Below, one piece after another: positions 63,049 through 64,000 of a stretch of DNA of 64,000 nt. The position numbers and the translations under genes are program-made. Every line of letters begins with the position of its first letter. Position 1 is the stretch's first letter. This DNA is from Spirosoma aerolatum. Its GTDB lineage: Bacteria; Bacteroidota; Bacteroidia; Cytophagales; Spirosomataceae. The DNA lies in contig NZ_CP020104.1 of NCBI RefSeq assembly GCF_002056795.1, positions 310,001 through 374,000 on the forward strand. Direction: 5' to 3'. Below the pieces are notes generated by a model. That model was not told where the DNA came from. It ran no database searches and saw only the letters and a program-made list of their open reading frames with translations.

Positions 63049-64000
63049 CTAAAAATCTACAGCATAGAGCGTTTCTAACCGACGTTGATTCAGACTGTCT
63101 GGTAAATGCCGAAACAATCCATTCCGCAGGAAAGCCAGTACGGGACTGCTGGTTTGGGCAAGCTGGCCAATACGCCAGGATGTATTGGTAATGTAATGAG
63201 TACGCTGTAATCGTCGATGATCGAAGGCCGCAAACGCGGATTCCGGCGACTGATTTTTGGCTAATTCATCGGCCAGAATAACCGCATCTTCAATAGCCTG
63301 ACAAGCACCCTGGCCCATATTGGGGGTTGTAGCGTGGGCAGCATCACCAAGTAGAACGGCTCGGCCGAAAACGTAGCTGTTCAATGGTTTCAGATCAACA
63401 ATATCGTTCCAGATCAGCGACTCGTTGGGCGTTTGCGCTATTAATTCAGGAATAGGCGCATGATAATGGGCAAAACGGTCGGCAAGTTTTTGAACCGTCA
63501 TCTGACGCATTTCGTCCGATTTGGCAGGGGCATTAACGCAGGCGAACCAGTACACCTGATCGTTCGCCATAGGAACAACGCCAACCCGTCCTTTAGTACC
63601 CCAGGTTTCGGTAGCCTCCTGTAATGTATTTCCTGGTAGATTGACAACGGCCCGCCAGCAGGTATAACCCGCGTAACGAGGTAGCCAACCCGGTATAAGT
63701 TGCTGCCGAATCGGCGAACGTATACCATCGGCCACGAGCAAATAGTCCGTTTTATGACTGGTGCCGTCGTCGAAGTAAACCGTAATGCCATCGGGTTGAG
63801 GGTGAATATGAATGGTTCGTTTGCCGGTATGAACGCTATGGGGAGGGAGTTGGGTCAGGAGAATCTTGTGCAGATCGGCCCTATGGATGCTGAAATTATT
63901 AACCCCAAAGCGTTTGCTAACGATTCGACTATCGGTACGGGTAATTTTGTCGCCTTGTTCATCGAGGATGGTAAATGCCTCAAGCTGACGGCCTGCGTGG
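63049..64000 (-). CDS. FAD-dependent monooxygenase (5' end outside window)
   Basis: The frame continues to the right edge of the window, so the N-terminal dinucleotide-binding motif is missing. Visible are HRADLHKILL near the left of the partial protein, the DG motif LLVADGIRSPIRQQL, and the GD motif AVLLGDAAHATTPNMGQGAC. Together these define aromatic-type flavin monooxygenases. An apparent TTG start at 63741 is internal. The substrate is unknown. Confidence 0.88.
   Translation of the reverse strand, partial: HAGRQLEAFTILDEQGDKITRTDSRIVSKRFGVNNFSIHRADLHKILLTQLPPHSVHTGKRTIHIHPQPDGITVYFDDGTSHKTDYLLVADGIRSPIRQQLIPGWLPRYAGYTCWRAVVNLPGNTLQEATETWGTKGRVGVVPMANDQVYWFACVNAPAKSDEMRQMTVQKLADRFAHYHAPIPELIAQTPNESLIWNDIVDLKPLNSYVFGRAVLLGDAAHATTPNMGQGACQAIEDAVILADELAKNQSPESAFAAFDHRRLQRTHYITNTSWRIGQLAQTSSPVLAFLRNGLFRHLPDSLNQRRLETLYAVDF

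Overview
The window is a stretch of chromosome from a Bacteroidota bacterium, most likely a Cytophagales member close to Spirosoma. This is inferred from gene content and order: a cox cluster carrying CtaA, CtaB, SCO, DUF420 and DUF983; a GT3-type glycogen synthase; a CrtZ-type carotene hydroxylase; FtsX/MacB-like permeases of the Bacteroidota type; and promoters of the Bacteroidota TTG / TAnnTTTG class. Both edges cut genes: cytochrome oxidase subunit II on the left and an FAD monooxygenase on the right.

1-8 kb is the aa3-type cytochrome c oxidase operon on the + strand, with heme A synthesis and copper delivery, ending in an intrinsic terminator. 8-11.5 kb holds an ECF sigma factor, a membrane-anchored probable anti-sigma protein and an outer-membrane barrel protein in overlapping order. 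11.5-21 kb is mixed housekeeping and envelope metabolism: a glycosyltransferase with an LpxH-like phosphoesterase, a NeuD-like acyltransferase, GDP-fucose synthase, a DEAD-box helicase, fructosamine kinase and AnmK. Short palindromic repeats in this part coincide with the stop codons of three genes.

21-30 kb looks like an accessory island. A decayed IS1182-type transposase lies at its left end and an internally deleted ISL3-type transposase at its right end. Between them are an FtsX permease, a secreted esterase, and two enzyme/regulator pairs: NmrA-like with HxlR, and epoxide-hydrolase-like with TetR. The HxlR pair shares an intergenic region with two exactly mirrored 19-bp operator-like sequences.

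30-34 kb carries an M16 peptidase and a ThuA protein. 34-42.4 kb is the most coherent unit: a minus-strand array of MerC, a frameshifted small ORF, a secreted DinB protein, ThrS, HisI, a Fur/Zur-family regulator, a DsrE protein, FolE, an unrecognised conserved protein, CysS and dCTP deaminase. The first gene is preceded by a long near-perfect palindrome that contains a consensus promoter. I interpret the array as a zinc-starvation (Zur) regulon of zinc-enzyme copies.

42.4-48 kb is a zone of decay: peptidase-like remnants, a frameshifted serine-hydrolase pseudogene and an AraC remnant. These surround an intact 1168-residue gene that fuses a membrane AraC-type regulator to a complete FtsX permease. 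48-64 kb returns to ordinary genes (MogA, glycogen synthase, glycosylasparaginase, PurU, CutC, CrtZ, OPT transporter, P1 peptidase, CbpA/CbpM, LytS-type kinase). It also holds an intact small antitoxin-like gene followed by a multiply broken PIN-toxin gene. No rRNA, tRNA or CRISPR array was seen.
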